Positions 1 to 5,994 of a stretch of DNA of 9,612 nt are shown here, in pieces (the stretch's first letter is position 1; each line of letters begins with the position of its first letter). The notes below the pieces were generated by a model. It had not been told where the DNA came from and did no database searches. It saw only the letters and a list, made by a program, of their open reading frames with translations. The stretch is taken from contig JAIUYC010000076.1 in NCBI GenBank assembly GCA_020216575.1, positions 1 to 9,612 on the forward strand, written 5' to 3'. This stretch comes from Coleofasciculus sp. S288 (lineage in GTDB: Bacteria > Cyanobacteriota > Cyanobacteriia > Cyanobacteriales > Coleofasciculaceae). The position numbers and the translations under genes were made by a program.

Positions 1-428
1 TCAAGTACTTTATTCCCCCTTCGAGTGGCGGGGGCGGCGGCGGTGTTACAGCCAAAGATGCTTTGGGCAATGACATCATCGTCACCGACTTTCTCGCCAG
101 TCATACGGCGGGCGATCGCACTCTGGCTCAAGGACTTAAAGGCGACCCCACCTATGTTGTAATAACAGAGGATAAATCCATTGCCAGCTACGGTATAAAC
201 GCCGTCTGCACCCACTTAGGATGCGTTGTACCCTGGAATGCCAGCGAGAACAAGTTCATCTGTCCGTGTCATGGCTCTCAGTACAACAACGAGGGCAAAG
301 TAGTGCGCGGACCGGCTCCTCTGTCTTTGGCATTGGTACACGCCACAGTCACAGACGATGACAAGATTGCCTTTACTCAGTGGACAGAAACCGACTTCCG
401 CACTGACGAAGACCCCTGGTGGGCCTAA
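1..428 (+). CDS. petC: Cytochrome b6f complex Rieske iron-sulfur subunit, 5' end outside window
   Basis: This is the Rieske [2Fe-2S] subunit of cytochrome b6f. It takes an electron from plastoquinol on the lumenal side of the thylakoid membrane and passes it to cytochrome f. The open frame runs from the window edge (first full codon at 3) to TAA at 426-428, giving 141 residues. The family is usually near 180 residues, so the start codon, the N-terminal anchor helix and part of the hinge are missing. A Gly-rich hinge is visible at about 33-47. Box 1 (CTHLGC, codons 207-224) and box 2 (CPCHGS, codons 261-278) are intact. By family knowledge, the first Cys and the His of each box bind the cluster, and the second Cys of each box form a disulfide. 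The C-terminal end is acidic and Trp-rich (DEDPWWA). petA follows 87 bp downstream on the same strand, the usual cyanobacterial petCA arrangement. The TTG at 63 is an internal codon and not the start. Confidence 0.97.
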   Translation, partial: KYFIPPSSGGGGGGVTAKDALGNDIIVTDFLASHTAGDRTLAQGLKGDPTYVVITEDKSIASYGINAVCTHLGCVVPWNASENKFICPCHGSQYNNEGKVVRGPAPLSLALVHATVTDDDKIAFTQWTETDFRTDEDPWWA

Positions 429-433
429 TTTTC

Positions 434-492
434 TTTGGTCATTTGTCCTTTGCTAAAAACCAATGACCAATGACCCATGACCAATGACCAAA
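434..492. repeat. STRR-like heptamer tandem repeat with inverted copy, between petC and petA
   Basis: Four consecutive heptamers run from 460 to 487 (CCAATGA, CCAATGA, CCCATGA, CCAATGA), followed by a partial CCA. An inverted copy lies upstream: TTTGGTCATT at 434-443 is the exact reverse complement of AATGACCAAA at 483-492, so the petC-petA transcript could fold here. Heptameric short tandem repeats (STRR) are known from filamentous cyanobacterial genomes, and their role is unsettled. Because the repeat sits between two co-directional genes of one complex, an effect on mRNA processing or stability is possible, but that is inference. Confidence 0.8.
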
Positions 493-515
493 TTTTTGAG
501 CTGTTTCCTTAAAAG

Positions 516-1508
516 ATGAGAACACCTTCTTTATCGGTGATGCGCAACTTCCTCGGCAAGCGAATGATGACTCGAACCGTCGTGCTTGCTTTGGCAACCT
601 TAGCATTTTTCTTCGTCAGCGATCTCACGCTTCCCCAATCCGCTGCTGCCTATCCTTTCTGGGCGCAGCAAACTGCTCCAGAAACCCCCCGCGAACCCAC
701 TGGACGAATTGTTTGTGCCAACTGTCACCTAGCTGCTAAACCTGCGGAAATAGAAATTCCCCAGTCTGTTTTACCAGATACGGTATTTGAGGCTGTGGTG
801 AAGATTCCCTACGACTTGAACAGTCAGCAGGTTTTGGGTGATGGATCCAAAGGCGGTTTGAACGTGGGTGCAGTAGTGATGTTGCCGGAAGGCTTCAAGA
901 TTGCCCCTGAAGACCGAATTCCTGAGGAGATAAAGGAAAAAGTTGGAGGCCTTTACTTCCAGCCCTACAAGGACGGTGACGACAATGTCGTACTCGTTGG
1001 TCCCTTACCGGGCGAACAGTACCAAGAGATTATTTTCCCTGTCCTGTCTCCCAACCCAGCCACTGATAAAGGAATCTACTTTGGCAAGTATCCGGTTCAT
1101 CTAGGCGCTAACCGGGGACGCGGTCAGGTTTATCCCACAGGTGACAAGAGCAATAATACGGCCTTCAATGCTTCTAAAGCTGGTACGATTGCTCAAATTA
1201 CCAAGCTGGAATACGGCGGCTACGAAGTAACCATCCGGACAGAAGATGGTGGAACAGTGGTTGAGACAATTCCTGCTGGTCCAGAGTTAGTCGTCTCCGA
1301 GGGACAGCAAGTGGCAGCAAACGAAGCGCTGACGGATAATCCCAATGTGGGTGGATTTGGTCAGGCAGACGTTGAAGTTGTCCTGCAAGACCCAACTCGG
1401 ATTAAGTGGTTGATGGTCTTCATTGGCGCGATTATGCTGTCTCAAACCCTGCTCGTACTGAAGAAGAAGCAGATTGAGAAAGTGCAAGCCGCTGAAATGA
1501 ACTTCTAA
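516..1508 (+). CDS. petA: Cytochrome f, apocytochrome precursor
   Basis: Cytochrome f is the c-type haem subunit of cytochrome b6f. It receives electrons from the Rieske protein and reduces plastocyanin or cytochrome c6 in the lumen. The 330-residue frame starts with a basic N-terminus and a hydrophobic signal core (about residues 20-37) ending in QSAAA, so the mature protein should begin at Tyr46 (YPFW). The Tyr1 amino group is the axial haem ligand in this family. The haem-binding CANCH is at 67-71. The motif NRGRGQVYP and the small domain follow, and a C-terminal anchor helix (about 300-316) leads to KKKQIEKVQ and the ending AEMNF. Length and layout match full-length cyanobacterial cytochrome f. 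ATGs also occur at residues 9, 17 and 18. No strong ribosome binding site separates them, and 516 was kept because it gives the usual precursor length. The gene is probably co-transcribed with petC. Confidence 0.97.
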   Translation: MRTPSLSVMRNFLGKRMMTRTVVLALATLAFFFVSDLTLPQSAAAYPFWAQQTAPETPREPTGRIVCANCHLAAKPAEIEIPQSVLPDTVFEAVVKIPYDLNSQQVLGDGSKGGLNVGAVVMLPEGFKIAPEDRIPEEIKEKVGGLYFQPYKDGDDNVVLVGPLPGEQYQEIIFPVLSPNPATDKGIYFGKYPVHLGANRGRGQVYPTGDKSNNTAFNASKAGTIAQITKLEYGGYEVTIRTEDGGTVVETIPAGPELVVSEGQQVAANEALTDNPNVGGFGQADVEVVLQDPTRIKWLMVFIGAIMLSQTLLVLKKKQIEKVQAAEMNF

Positions 1509-1550
1509 GTTCGGCGTCAGACACTATCAGTAGAAGCATTAGAAGAGATA

Positions 1551-1586
1551 GTAGGGGTACGGCAGTGCTGTACCCCTACAGCTTTT
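1551..1586 (+). terminator. Strong hairpin after petA; likely terminator built from a dispersed repeat
   Basis: GTAGGGGTAC at 1551-1560 pairs perfectly with GTACCCCTAC at 1570-1579. The inner bases add a G-U, a G-C and a C-G pair, leaving a three-base loop (AGT), so the stem is about 13 bp. Four Ts follow at 1583-1586. It lies 42 bp past the petA stop codon and is a plausible end for the petCA transcript. GTAGGGG...CCCCTAC hairpins of this kind recur in cyanobacterial intergenic regions, so it may be a repeat element that also acts as a terminator. Confidence 0.6.
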
Positions 1587-1692
1587 GAACGTAAAGTTAT
1601 TAAACATTTGCTTGCAGAGAAAATCTGCATTTTGTAGCATTAGATACAGAAAATTGAAATTTTATACACTTGCCTCAAGGCATTGGCAAGAC

Positions 1693-1773
1693 CTAGTGGT
1701 CTGTCAAGCAATTTTTGATAGGTTCGTAGTAGGCGCTTTAGCGCTAATCAAAAATAGTGCGATGAATCACTAG
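1693..1773. repeat. Nested palindromic element, 81 bp, MITE-like
   Basis: The ends are CTAGTG (1693-1698) and CACTAG (1768-1773). Inside them ATTTTTGAT (1711-1719) pairs with ATCAAAAAT (1747-1755), and the centre holds GCGCT (1733-1737) paired with AGCGC (1740-1744). The three nested inverted repeats share one axis, so the whole unit can fold into a single long interrupted hairpin. It encodes nothing. The form suggests a small non-autonomous repeat, but whether it occurs elsewhere in the genome cannot be seen here. Confidence 0.55.
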
Positions 1774-1871
1774 TTTGATGGAGCTATCGGCCTGATGCCT
1801 TACTAGCGTAACCCTGGACTATGCCTGATACGCTAACGTGACTAAAGCTTTTGCCTGAGCAGTGGTTGTGT

Positions 1872-1876
1872 AAGGA
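1872..1876 (+). promoter_or_regulatory. Ribosome binding site for the 1886 gene
   Basis: AAGGA lies 9 bases before the ATG at 1886. It decides between two overlapping frames in this stretch: the ATG-initiated frame at 1886 has the site properly spaced, while the overlapping frame from 1893 would start at a TTG with no site of its own. Confidence 0.6.
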
Positions 1877-1885
1877 AAGACGCTC

Positions 1886-2146
1886 ATGAAACTTGATTCC
1901 CGCAAACCAGCAGTTAGCACACCACAGCGCCTACAGGCTCAGAATTGGTCTAGTCTGCCTGATATCAGCCCCGTTGAGGGAGAGTGGCAGGATGCGACTT
2001 GGGTGCAGCTTCGAGAACGTCCAACTCCCTACAGTCATGACGAAGCGCTGCTATTGTGCCAACACTCCGATACTGAATGGGTTGTTTGGATTCCAGAGTG
2101 TGGTGAAATGGTCTTACATCACCGTCACTTTGGCAAGCGGTGTTAA
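1886..2146 (+). CDS. Conserved hypothetical small protein, 86 aa
   Basis: I cannot assign a function. The protein has a basic, probably flexible N-terminus (about residues 1-25), then a compact-looking part from about residue 34 with the features DEALLLCQ (52-59), the aromatic strand EWVVWIP (64-70) and ECGEMVLH (71-78). There is no signal peptide or membrane segment. The alternating hydrophobic/polar pattern suggests a small beta-rich fold. The pattern resembles small hypothetical proteins I associate with cyanobacteria; this rests on recall, not on a search. A good ribosome binding site (AAGGA at 1872-1876) supports the ATG start. It lies 377 bp after petA and 86 bp before the next gene on the same strand, so it could share a transcript with that gene. 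Two cysteines (59 and 72) flank the aromatic strand, and a third is the last residue. Confidence 0.7.
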   Translation: MKLDSRKPAVSTPQRLQAQNWSSLPDISPVEGEWQDATWVQLRERPTPYSHDEALLLCQHSDTEWVVWIPECGEMVLHHRHFGKRC

Positions 2147-2232
2147 GCGAAGATGATTTTTTCCCAACGTTTCTAGGAGTTACGACTAACGGGTGAGAGT
2201 TGAGCCTCCCAGAGCCAAGTACACTTAGATTC

Positions 2233-2514
2233 ATGGAAAATAGCTTCTTCGATAAAACTTTCCGAGACAGCGAGGGCAATATTGTTATTGCTCAACCGCC
2301 AAATTTGCCGCTTTTGGTTGGGATTACAGCAACTGTACTCAACTTAATTGTGAAAAGCGGTAATGTCCATACAGGTCTGGACGCAATCGCTTTTGGCTCT
2401 TTGTTTACTTGGGCGTGGCAGGAGCTATTCGACGGCGTTAACTACTTTCGTCGGGCGCTAGGTTTACTCGTACTGATTGGCGTAATTGCTTCGAGGTTCT
2501 CCCACAACTTCTGA
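2233..2514 (+). CDS. Small integral membrane protein, conserved hypothetical, 93 aa
   Basis: No function is known to me. The soluble N-terminus (ENSFFDKTFRDSEGNIVIAQPP) is followed by three hydrophobic stretches: about residues 25-40 (LPLLVGITATVLNLIV), 50-65 (DAIAFGSLFTWAWQEL) and 76-87 (ALGLLVLIGVIA). The conserved-looking sequence LFDGVNYFRRALG sits between the second and third, which suggests a two- or three-helix inner-membrane or thylakoid protein. I recognise the overall pattern from small cyanobacterial hypothetical proteins. The frame stays open back to a TTG at 2200, but the ATG at 2233 was chosen because the 11 extra residues look unlike a natural N-terminus and the nearest purine-rich stretch is too close to the TTG. 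The gene converges with the AI-2E-family gene, 59 bp away. Confidence 0.75.
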   Translation: MENSFFDKTFRDSEGNIVIAQPPNLPLLVGITATVLNLIVKSGNVHTGLDAIAFGSLFTWAWQELFDGVNYFRRALGLLVLIGVIASRFSHNF

Positions 2515-2562
2515 GTGTTGATCTGCTGATGAGTGAGGAGCGATCGCACCCGTTTTTTGCAT

Positions 2563-2583
2563 GGCTGAGGATATCAGCTTTTT
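2563..2583 (+). terminator. Short hairpin and T-run ending the small + strand genes
   Basis: GCTGA (2564-2568) pairs with TCAGC (2574-2578) around a five-base loop, with an added G-U pair at 2563/2579. Five Ts run from 2579 to 2583. This is the form of a weak intrinsic terminator for + strand transcription. It overlaps the last codons of the convergent gene at 2574, so the two transcripts would overlap slightly. The stem is short, so the call is tentative. Confidence 0.4.
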
Positions 2584-3710
2584 AGGGATAGAGCGCTTGG
2601 GGCTTCCTCTTCAGAAGCCGATGCGATCGCTTCCTTCTGTTGTTTTGCTCGTTGTTCTGCGATCGCTTTCGGTCTCAAATAAAGATTTTCCAGCACTACC
2701 GCCGCACCAGCAATCCAAGGGGGGACAATGATGGCACCAACCAGTCCCAAAACTTGAGTGCCACCAAACACTGCCAATAGCTGATACAAGGGCTGAACCC
2801 TTACGGAAGTCCCCACCAGCAACGGATCGAGGACGTAGGTTTCCAAATTCTGAATAATTACAAACAGCAACAGCACCCACAAGAACGTCCAGCCCCCTTG
2901 GGCAATCGCCACAATTAACGCAGGTACTGCCCCCAACACCGGTCCGAAAAAGGGAATCAAATTGGTAAAGCCAGCAATTACACCCAAGCCAAGGGCAAAC
3001 TCTGAAAGCCCCAACACCGATAACCCGACGCTAATTACCATGCCTAAAATGGCGGACACCAAGACTCGTCCTTGGATATAGCTCCCCATGCGATGGCTAA
3101 CTGGCTTAACTTGTGCTGCCAAGCGATCGTCCCACGGTTTGGGAAACAATCTCACGATGCCTCGGATTAATTGCTCCGAGCCAGACAACATATAGCCCGA
3201 TATCAAGATCGCCAGAATCAGGGTAAACAAGCCACCGAGGATACCTCGAGTGACGCCGTAAGAACGCACCAATAGCTGCTGGCTGGAACGAATCGCCCAA
3301 CTCGTAAGTGCTTGAGTATCAAACAGCTGACTGATGGAATTAAGGGTTTCTGGATCAGTCAACCCCATCCGAATTGCCCAGTTCTCTAAAAGCGATCGCA
3401 CAATTTCCAAATAACTTGGCAGTTGCTGGATTAAGCGCTGGATTTGCTGTGATACCGTCGGACCAATAACCAAACCCGCCCCTGTCAACCCCGCAAACAA
3501 GCCCAAATATACGAGCAAAACGGCCAACCAGCGAGGAAGCCGCAACCTTTCTGCCCTATCAATAATGGGAGCTAGGGTAGCCGCTAGCACGACTGCAATC
3601 ATCAGTACCAGGAGCAAGCTCCTCAGTTGCCACAGCAGCACCCCTAGCAAGCCCGTGGCAATAATCAGCAGTAGGTTTTGGGTTGAAATAGCAATGCGCT
3701 GCTCAGACAT
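2574..3710 (-). CDS. AI-2E / PerM family (UPF0118) membrane transporter, 378 aa
   Basis: This belongs to the AI-2E transporter (PerM, UPF0118) superfamily. Some members have been linked to autoinducer-2 export and others to Na+/H+ antiport; which applies here cannot be told from sequence. Hydrophobic segments lie at about residues 12-27, 30-50, 61-83, 155-175, 216-235, 238-270, 274-288 and 308-335, with the usual amphipathic soluble stretch (about 85-150) after the third. The family's best conserved part is present: NLIPFFGPVLGAVPA (250-264), then E290 and DPLLVG (295-300). The C-terminus from 346 is charged, Ala/Glu-rich and cytoplasmic-looking. The length fits the family. The frame extends four codons upstream to a TTG at 3722; the ATG at 3710 (MSEQR) was preferred, though no ribosome binding site is strong for either. 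The gene stands alone: the next minus-strand gene upstream ends 284 bp away, past a likely terminator. Confidence 0.9.
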   Translation of the reverse strand: MSEQRIAISTQNLLLIIATGLLGVLLWQLRSLLLVLMIAVVLAATLAPIIDRAERLRLPRWLAVLLVYLGLFAGLTGAGLVIGPTVSQQIQRLIQQLPSYLEIVRSLLENWAIRMGLTDPETLNSISQLFDTQALTSWAIRSSQQLLVRSYGVTRGILGGLFTLILAILISGYMLSGSEQLIRGIVRLFPKPWDDRLAAQVKPVSHRMGSYIQGRVLVSAILGMVISVGLSVLGLSEFALGLGVIAGFTNLIPFFGPVLGAVPALIVAIAQGGWTFLWVLLLFVIIQNLETYVLDPLLVGTSVRVQPLYQLLAVFGGTQVLGLVGAIIVPPWIAGAAVVLENLYLRPKAIAEQRAKQQKEAIASASEEEAPSALSLKS

Positions 3711-3950
3711 ATTTTTTGTCAATCGGCTGCCTTTGAAGCATTTACTTTCTTAATACCAGGCGGCTACCTGAGAAAGCATCTGCAATTGGAATAAGCTTTC
3801 AATCCTGCAAACTCCGGCAATTGTCGAATCACCCGATTGGGTTAGCCACAGAAGAGGAAGTGTCCAAAACCAACCTCCCTCTTAGGATTGATGACAATTG
3901 TCAGTATGGGACTACTATTTAAGCGAAAACGCCACACTACCAAAATCAAG

Positions 3951-3978
3951 AAAACCCTCTTCTATGAAACAGGGGGTT
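3951..3978 (-). terminator. Probable terminator downstream of the lipid kinase gene
   Basis: On the + strand AACCCTC (3953-3959) pairs with GGGGGTT (3972-3978), with one G-U pair and an extra T-A at 3960/3971, leaving a ten-base loop. Read on the minus strand, the stem is followed by a T-rich tract with one C and one G interruptions, 17 bp after the stop codon of the lipid kinase. The rest of the gap (3711-3994) is where the promoter of the AI-2E-family gene must lie, but I see no clear consensus there. Confidence 0.45.
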
Positions 3979-3994
3979 AGCTTATTTTTCAAAT

Positions 3995-4882
3995 TTAGCT
4001 TTCCTGAATCGATGATGGCATGAAAACCGATAGAACTTTTGGAAGAACTCGGAATTGTGCCGGAGTTTGGGTTGTCCGTTCGCCATCGGTGTTGATAGGC
4101 TGGGGCGTTTGAGTGTATAGCTGAAATTCTCTAGCCTCAAGGATACGTACACCCTTCCCTGTAATCGATTTGCCCCGCATAGCAGTAGGAATCAACGGCA
4201 GAATTTCCCACCAGTGCTGAATTTCCAAGCTGTGCAAATCCAGCCTTTGGTCGTCAATGGTGGCATCATCGGCGATGAGCAAGCCACTGCCGTAATAGGG
4301 ACCGTTCCCAACGGTAATCTGTATGGTTTTCACCTGGATTGACTGATCATTCCAAAGAATTTCGACATCAAATGGCCGTATTTGCCAAATTACCTGCAAA
4401 CCGGTAACGATGTAAGCGAGAACCCCCCAGTGCCGCTTTAAGCGTCTTGACACGCGCCGATTGATTTCGGCACTTAACCCCAAACTGGCTATATTGAAAA
4501 AATAATGACCGTTGACCCAACCTAAGTCGATGCGACGCACTCGACCCTCAGCAATTATATGACAAGCCTCTGGCAGAGATGGTGGAATCTTGAGAGTGCG
4601 AGCCAAATTGTTGGCAGTGCCTAGGGGCAAAATCCCCAGGGGAAGATTAGTATCTAACAGTCCCGGCACAGCAGCGTTAGCACTGCCATCCCCCCCACCA
4701 ACAATCACTAAATCGATCTCTGGGCAATAACGCCGGATTAGGTCGGGAAAACGTCGAGGATCTTCGCCAGACTCTTCTATTAATTCAAAGCCCAGCTGTT
4801 GCAATTGTCTAATAACCTGCTGCCGCGTGGCCTCACCTCGCCGAGCATGAGGATTAACTAAGAGCAGTGCCCGCTGACTCAT
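3995..4882 (-). CDS. YegS/diacylglycerol kinase-like lipid kinase, 295 aa
   Basis: This is a member of the diacylglycerol kinase catalytic-domain family (YegS/DgkB/BmrU-like), which uses ATP to phosphorylate a lipid hydroxyl such as diacylglycerol or phosphatidylglycerol at the membrane face. The nucleotide-binding motif VNPHARRG is at 9-16, the hallmark GGGDGSANA at 62-70, and PLGTANNLART at 86-96. The second domain contains NIASLGLSAEINRR (130-143), VGNGPYYGSGLLIADDA (191-207) with the expected Asp-rich metal-binding region, and NTDGE (264-268), the family's conserved catalytic-site signature. All key residues appear present and the length is normal. There is no membrane helix, as is usual for this soluble, membrane-associated family. 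It starts at ATG 4882 without a clear ribosome binding site. The exact substrate lipid cannot be read from sequence. It is divergent from the DUF4327-type gene and probably a single-gene unit. Confidence 0.92.
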   Translation of the reverse strand: MSQRALLLVNPHARRGEATRQQVIRQLQQLGFELIEESGEDPRRFPDLIRRYCPEIDLVIVGGGDGSANAAVPGLLDTNLPLGILPLGTANNLARTLKIPPSLPEACHIIAEGRVRRIDLGWVNGHYFFNIASLGLSAEINRRVSRRLKRHWGVLAYIVTGLQVIWQIRPFDVEILWNDQSIQVKTIQITVGNGPYYGSGLLIADDATIDDQRLDLHSLEIQHWWEILPLIPTAMRGKSITGKGVRILEAREFQLYTQTPQPINTDGERTTQTPAQFRVLPKVLSVFMPSSIQES

Positions 4883-5171
4883 TTACAAAAGCGCTGATGA
4901 TGAGTAGAAAAAAGTATGATCATCATCTCGACCGCATGGAGTATTATCTCATGGTGAAAGACGCAACTGTTTATAGTGTCGCGATTTGCGAGAGGGGGTA
5001 GTAATTCCCGTACAGATGCCAAAAAAAACTTGCACTCCTGCACCGAGATGCGCTAAAAGAATATATGACTGCTTCTACGCCGTGCAGGACTCTACGAACC
5101 GGCGAAACAAATAAACCAGGAAGCGTTTCAGTTTAGGTATTTGCAAAAGTCATTTCAGACTAATTGAGAGT
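4883..5171. promoter_or_regulatory. Divergent intergenic region between lipid kinase and DUF4327-type gene
   Basis: This 289 bp space must hold the promoters of both divergent genes. Two inverted repeats are visible. GATGATGA (4896-4903) pairs with TCATCATC (4920-4927), and it lies just before the lipid kinase start, so it would fall in that gene's leader or at an operator. TCCTGCAC (5036-5043) pairs with GTGCAGGA (5082-5089) on the side of the + strand gene. No confident -35/-10 pair is apparent. A 21-codon frame at 4936-5001 has no supporting signals. Confidence 0.4.
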
Positions 5172-5390
5172 ATGACTCAGCAAGTTACTCACCCAATGGT
5201 GAAGTTTCAGCGTCAGGTGCGTTCGCTCGTAGATTCTAAGATCATTAAGCCAAGCGACAGTCTGTGGAAAATTGCCCTGCTCTACGGAGATGAATGGTCG
5301 CATTGGAAGAGAGAACTTCTCGACTTTGGCTTCACCATGCAAGACCCAATCAGCGAACTGCTAGCTGTGGAAGCTTGGGATGATGAATAA
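5172..5390 (+). CDS. DUF4327-type small cyanobacterial protein, 72 aa
   Basis: I recognise this as a probable DUF4327 family member, a small soluble protein found in cyanobacteria with no established function. Features that fit are the N-terminal helix (HPMVKFQRQVRSLVDSKIIK, 7-26), the phrase SLWKIALLYGDEW (30-42), the likely second helix HWKRELLDFGF (44-54), and an acidic C-terminal end (AVEAWDDE). There are no cysteines, signal peptide or membrane segment. The predicted mostly helical character and the Trp at 32, 42, 45 and 69 suggest a compact helical bundle or a protein-binding role, but that is inference. The ATG at 5172 has a GAGAG just before it, too close to be a strong ribosome binding site. 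It is monocistronic: divergent from the lipid kinase and followed by a 604 bp gene-free region. Confidence 0.75.
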   Translation: MTQQVTHPMVKFQRQVRSLVDSKIIKPSDSLWKIALLYGDEWSHWKRELLDFGFTMQDPISELLAVEAWDDE

Positions 5391-5528
5391 AATGGCTGGT
5401 GGCGATGACAGGCTAGCAGAGTTCCGACCTTCATCCCTGGAAGTTCCTCACTTGGAGTTCCAGCTTAAAATTAACAGCCAAAACCAACACAAGTTAATCA
5501 ATAAAAGCTCAATCCTGTGAAAGAGTGT

Positions 5529-5556
5529 CGTTGCTTCCTTGTGAGGAAGTCAAACG
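5529..5556. repeat. Imperfect hairpin in the 5391-5994 gap
   Basis: CTTCCT (5534-5539) pairs with AGGAAG (5544-5549) around TGTG, and the outer CGTT (5529-5532) pairs with AACG (5553-5556) across a small bulge. No T-run follows on the + strand, so it is not a typical intrinsic terminator. It may be a structured RNA element or a decayed repeat. Confidence 0.4.
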
Positions 5557-5851
5557 AGCCAAGATTTTCCAGAATGCCGATGGTGTTCCAACTCAATATC
5601 AGATAACCCTTTAAAAATTTCGCGTGAATGTTCGGTACGGCAGGGCTGCCAGAACCTTTCGGCAAGAAATAAACGCCTGTAGGAATCAGCTATTAAGTTG
5701 ACTCAGACGGCAGGATACATAAACAATTGTTGAGCTTGTTTCCGAGATGACGTGTGAGACCAGCGAGTAGGGGCAACCTGAAAGGGGCAGCGTTAGCTTA
5801 AAAATTCCTCGGCTTTAATTCAGATGGAGCCGGACGGATACTGATGGGCAT

Positions 5852-5924
5852 AAAGGCTCTTGTAGGGGCGGGTTCAGGGATTAAATCCGTGGACAAATCG
5901 ATAGCCTTTGTACGAAACCCGCCC
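5852..5924. repeat. GC-rich dispersed inverted repeat (GTAGGGGCGGGTT type)
   Basis: GGGCGGGTT (5866-5874) is the exact reverse complement of AACCCGCCC (5916-5924). Between and around them lie a second pair, AAAGGCT (5852-5858) with AGCCTTT (5903-5909), and a near-palindrome GGATT-A-AATCC (5878-5888). The two long pairs cross rather than nest, so only one can form at a time, or together they could make a pseudoknot-like arrangement. GTAGGGGCGGGTT with its inverted partner is a kind of dispersed intergenic repeat I associate with cyanobacteria. It sits about 70 bp beyond the kinase stop codon and could slow transcription from that side. Confidence 0.6.
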
Positions 5925-5994
5925 GTGCGCTAAACGCGCCCCGCTTCGCTATCACCCAAGGTTGGCGTTAGATAATTTATTTTTTGGAAGTCCC

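Larger units (their letters stand above)
1509..1885. other. Gene-free stretch, 377 bp, with two inverted-repeat structures
   Basis: I find no convincing gene here. A weak TTG-initiated frame at 1585-1773 is rich in Lys/Arg, has no ribosome binding site, and ends inside a palindromic element, so I do not call it. The stretch holds the strong hairpin at 1551-1579, the palindromic element at 1693-1773, and a looser inverted repeat (TAGCGTA at 1804-1810, TACGCTA at 1829-1835). The promoter for the small gene at 1886 may lie here, but I see no clear -35/-10 pair. Confidence 0.7.
5391..5994. other. Gene-free stretch, 604 bp, between convergent genes, rich in inverted repeats
   Basis: No convincing gene lies here on either strand. 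In order it holds an imperfect hairpin at 5437-5463 (CTGGAA/TTCCAG with an inner TCC/GGA), another at 5529-5556, GGCAG/CTGCC at 5639-5650 within a sequence that resembles the hairpin after petA, and the GC-rich inverted repeat at 5852-5924 with a small GCGC/GCGC hairpin after it (5927-5939). The first could end the transcript of the DUF4327-type gene, although no T-run follows. The overall look is an accumulation site for small dispersed repeats between two converging transcripts. A small RNA cannot be excluded from sequence alone. Confidence 0.6.

Noticed and set aside
1585..1773. 62-codon + strand frame in the gap after petA
   Set aside because: It starts with TTG, has no ribosome binding site, is Lys/Arg-rich without a recognisable fold, and its end falls inside the palindromic element.
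1893..2156. 87-codon frame overlapping the 1886 gene
   Set aside because: It is a +1-shifted frame starting with TTG. The 1886 frame has ATG, a well-placed AAGGA and a protein-like composition.
1965..2279. 104-codon minus-strand frame opposite the two small genes
   Set aside because: It overlaps two better-supported genes on the other strand and has no recognisable domain.
4936..5001. 21-codon + strand frame with ATG before the DUF4327-type gene
   Set aside because: No ribosome binding site, no recognisable product and a length easily reached by chance.
5020..5055. Possible promoter (TTGCAC ... TAAAAG) upstream of the DUF4327-type gene
   Set aside because: The -35 candidate matches consensus at only three positions, so the pair cannot be told from chance.
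5160..5342. 60-codon minus-strand frame opposite the DUF4327-type gene
   Set aside because: It lies almost entirely antisense to a recognised small family, with no start signals of its own.
5391..5994. CRISPR array, tRNA or riboswitch in the long gap
   Set aside because: There are no regularly spaced direct repeats and I see no cloverleaf or conserved riboswitch core; only unrelated inverted repeats are visible.
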